DNA of 64,000 nucleotides from contig OX387194.1 in NCBI GenBank assembly GCA_947561395.2, positions 28,840,036 to 28,904,035 on the forward strand, written 5' to 3'. The notes under the pieces were generated by a model. It was not told the origin of the DNA. It did no database searches and worked only from the letters and a program-made list of their open reading frames with translations. Below are positions 60,901 to 63,900 of this stretch, one piece after another (the first letter of the stretch is position 1; the number at the start of each line of letters is the position of its first letter). A program made the translations under genes and the position numbers. The DNA is from Buxus sempervirens (taxonomy: Eukaryota > Streptophyta > Magnoliopsida > Buxales > Buxaceae).

Positions 60901-63900
60901 AACAGCATCCAAATTAGGATCCAATTTCATAAATACCTGATGCACTGCGCTACATAGCTCAGGATTCATGCCAAGCTGGTGCTTGTGGTGATACTTGGGG
61001 TTCAGATAGTGTGCTGTATGAAAGGAAAATTTTAGTATAATGACAATTGGCAAACTATAATATAAATGTAATAAAAAATAAATTTCTTCATACTTACCAG
61101 CTAAATGTAAGGGTGCAACAAAGTCTTGGTCCATCTCGCATTAATAATCTTGTGCACTCATTTGTACGACTGAGGTGCTGCATCCATAATCTAGGCCTTC
61201 ATAACTCTCATGCACTCATATATGGACTGTTGAGAATCGTGCAATCAAAATAGTAAAAGAAAGGGGAAAGAAGAAGAACACACAGATTTAAGTGGTTTGG
61301 CGATGTGCCTACGTTCATTGTATACGGCAAAATTTCCACTATATGAAACGTCAATTAGGGTTACATCAATATATATATACAACCCTAAACCCGGTAATTT
61401 TTGAAATCCCAAAAATACCCTTTACCGTACCGCGAGGGGCGAATGGGGGCTTCGCGCCCCCCCCCCCCCCCCCCCCCCCCCCCATTGTTCACCGCGTGCC
61501 CAATTCGCCCCTCAGGTCCCTCCCCCTTGGACCCAGAATATGAGCCAACATTTCCAACAACCTCCACCTTGGGGTCCCTCCCCCTTGGACCCAGAATATG
61601 AGCCAACATTTCCAACAACCTCCACCTTGGTGAATATTCACTCCTTAGAAGAATGAAACAACAGCAACTTCAGAAAAAACTCCACCTGGAACCAATGGGT
61701 TGAGGGCTCCTTGTCTCTAACACCTAGAGACATTAATTAAGTCCAAGCAATGCTTGAACTTATCTGTGGGAACAGACTTTGTCAACATATCTGCTGCATT
61801 CTCCAAAGTATGCACTTTCTGAAGTACCACTTCACCTGAAGAGACCAACTCTCTAATCTTGTGGAACTTCACATCTATGTGCTTAGTTCTAGCATGGTAC
61901 ACTTGGTTATTTGCCAAATATATAGCACTTTGACTATTACAATGCAACTGAACTCCACCTTGCTGAACCCCCAATTCTTTGACTAGTCCTGCAACCCACA
62001 ATGCTTCCTTAGCAGCCTCAGTAGCTGCTATGTATTCTGTTTCAGTAGTAGATAGTGCAACTATGGATTGTATAACAGACCTCCAACTAATAGGTCCTCC
62101 TGCAAGAATGAACACATAGCCAGTAGTAGACCTTCTGTTATCTAAATCCCCTGCATAGTCTACATCCACATACCCCACAACTGAAAACTCATCCTGCCGC
62201 TGTCTACCAAACATGATACCATAATCTGCAATACCCCTCAAATATCTGAAGATCCATTTGACTGCTTCCCAATGCTGCCTTCCTGGATTTGCCATATACT
62301 TGCTTACCACACTAACTGCGTGTACTAGGTCTAGCCTAGTGCAAACCATGGTGTACATCAAACACCCCACTGCGCTAGCATATGGTATCTTTGACATATC
62401 TTCAATTTCTTCCTGTGTCTTTGGGCACTGACTGGTAGACAATCTAAAATGATTCGCCAATGGTGTGCTCACTGGTTTAGCACAACTCATATTAAAATTT
62501 TCCAACACCTTTTTGACATAGCTATTTTGAGATAGCCATAACCTCCTGGTGTCGCTGTCCCTGTGAATCTCCATCCCAAGAATCTTCTTGGCAGCACCTA
62601 AATCTTTCATATCAAACTCTCTCCTCAACAAGACCTTCAACTTGTTGACTTCAACCATTTTCTTAGTAGCAATCAACATATCATCAACATAAAGTAACAA
62701 AAAAATAAATGAACCATCAGCAAGACATCTCATATAAACGCAACAATCATACTCACATCTCATGTAGCCAATCTGAATCATGTAGGAGTCAAACCTCTTG
62801 TACCACTGCCTTGGAGACTGCTTCAACCCATAAAGAGACTTTTTCAGTTTACAAACCAAGTGCTCCTGCCCAGGTTGAGAGAACCCCACTGGCTGTTCCA
62901 TGTAAATCTGCTCCTCCAAATTACCATGAAGGAAAGCGGTCTTTACATCCATCTGCTCTAACTCCATGTCAAAGTGTGCTACAAGACCCAAAACACATCT
63001 GATAGAAGTGTGTCTAACCACTGGGGAGAAAATCTCATCATAATCTATCCCCTTTTTCTGTGAGTACCCCTTTGCTACTAATCTCGCCTTGAACTTGTCC
63101 CCTTCTTTTCTGATACTCCTTTCCTTTTGAACACCCATTTGCATCCAATAACCCGCTTCCCCTCTGGAAGCTCCACCATCTCCCAAGTTTGGTTCTTATG
63201 TAGAGACTCAATCTCCTTCACCTTAGCTTCCATCCATTTACTTTTCTCTTGGCTTTCTACAGCCTCTTGAAAAGTAATAGGATCCCCACTACTAGTAATT
63301 AATGCATAAGAAACCAAATCTTCAAAACCATACCTGGTTGGTGGCTTAATGATGCGTTTGGGTCTGATTGTGGCAACGTTGTGGTGCTCTTGAACCCTTG
63401 AACTAGAACCAAAACTTTGATCACTGTTCTTGGCAAGACTCTCTAGTTCCACCTGCACCACTTGCTGGTTGCTGCTACTATTTTTTGGCACCTGCTTCCT
63501 ATTTTCCTGGGTACTCTTCATCATGGACTTCTCATCAAATATAACATCTTTGCTAATCACCACCTTCTTTGCAATAGGATCCCAAAGCTTGTACCCTTTA
63601 ACCCCCTTCTCATACCCGAGAAGAATGCACTGTTTTGACTATCAACTTCGTTACCTGTCCATACCTCTTCTGCAATTATCCCATCTAGTGATGTCCTTGG
63701 TGATCTATTAATCAAGAAACAAGCCATACTCACTGCATCTGCCCAAAAGCTCTTTGGAAGTCCAGCATTCAACCTGAGACACTGTGCCTTTTCTGTGATA
63801 GACTTGTTCATCCTTTCCGCCACACCATTCTGTTGTGGTGTCTTGCGTACTGTAAAGTTCCTCTTAATCCCATGCTGCTCACAAAACTCTTCTACAATTC

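Noticed and set aside
61717..63186. Long ORF as a host gene
   Set aside because: It is copia reverse transcriptase and RNase H within an element bounded by LTR ends and target duplications.
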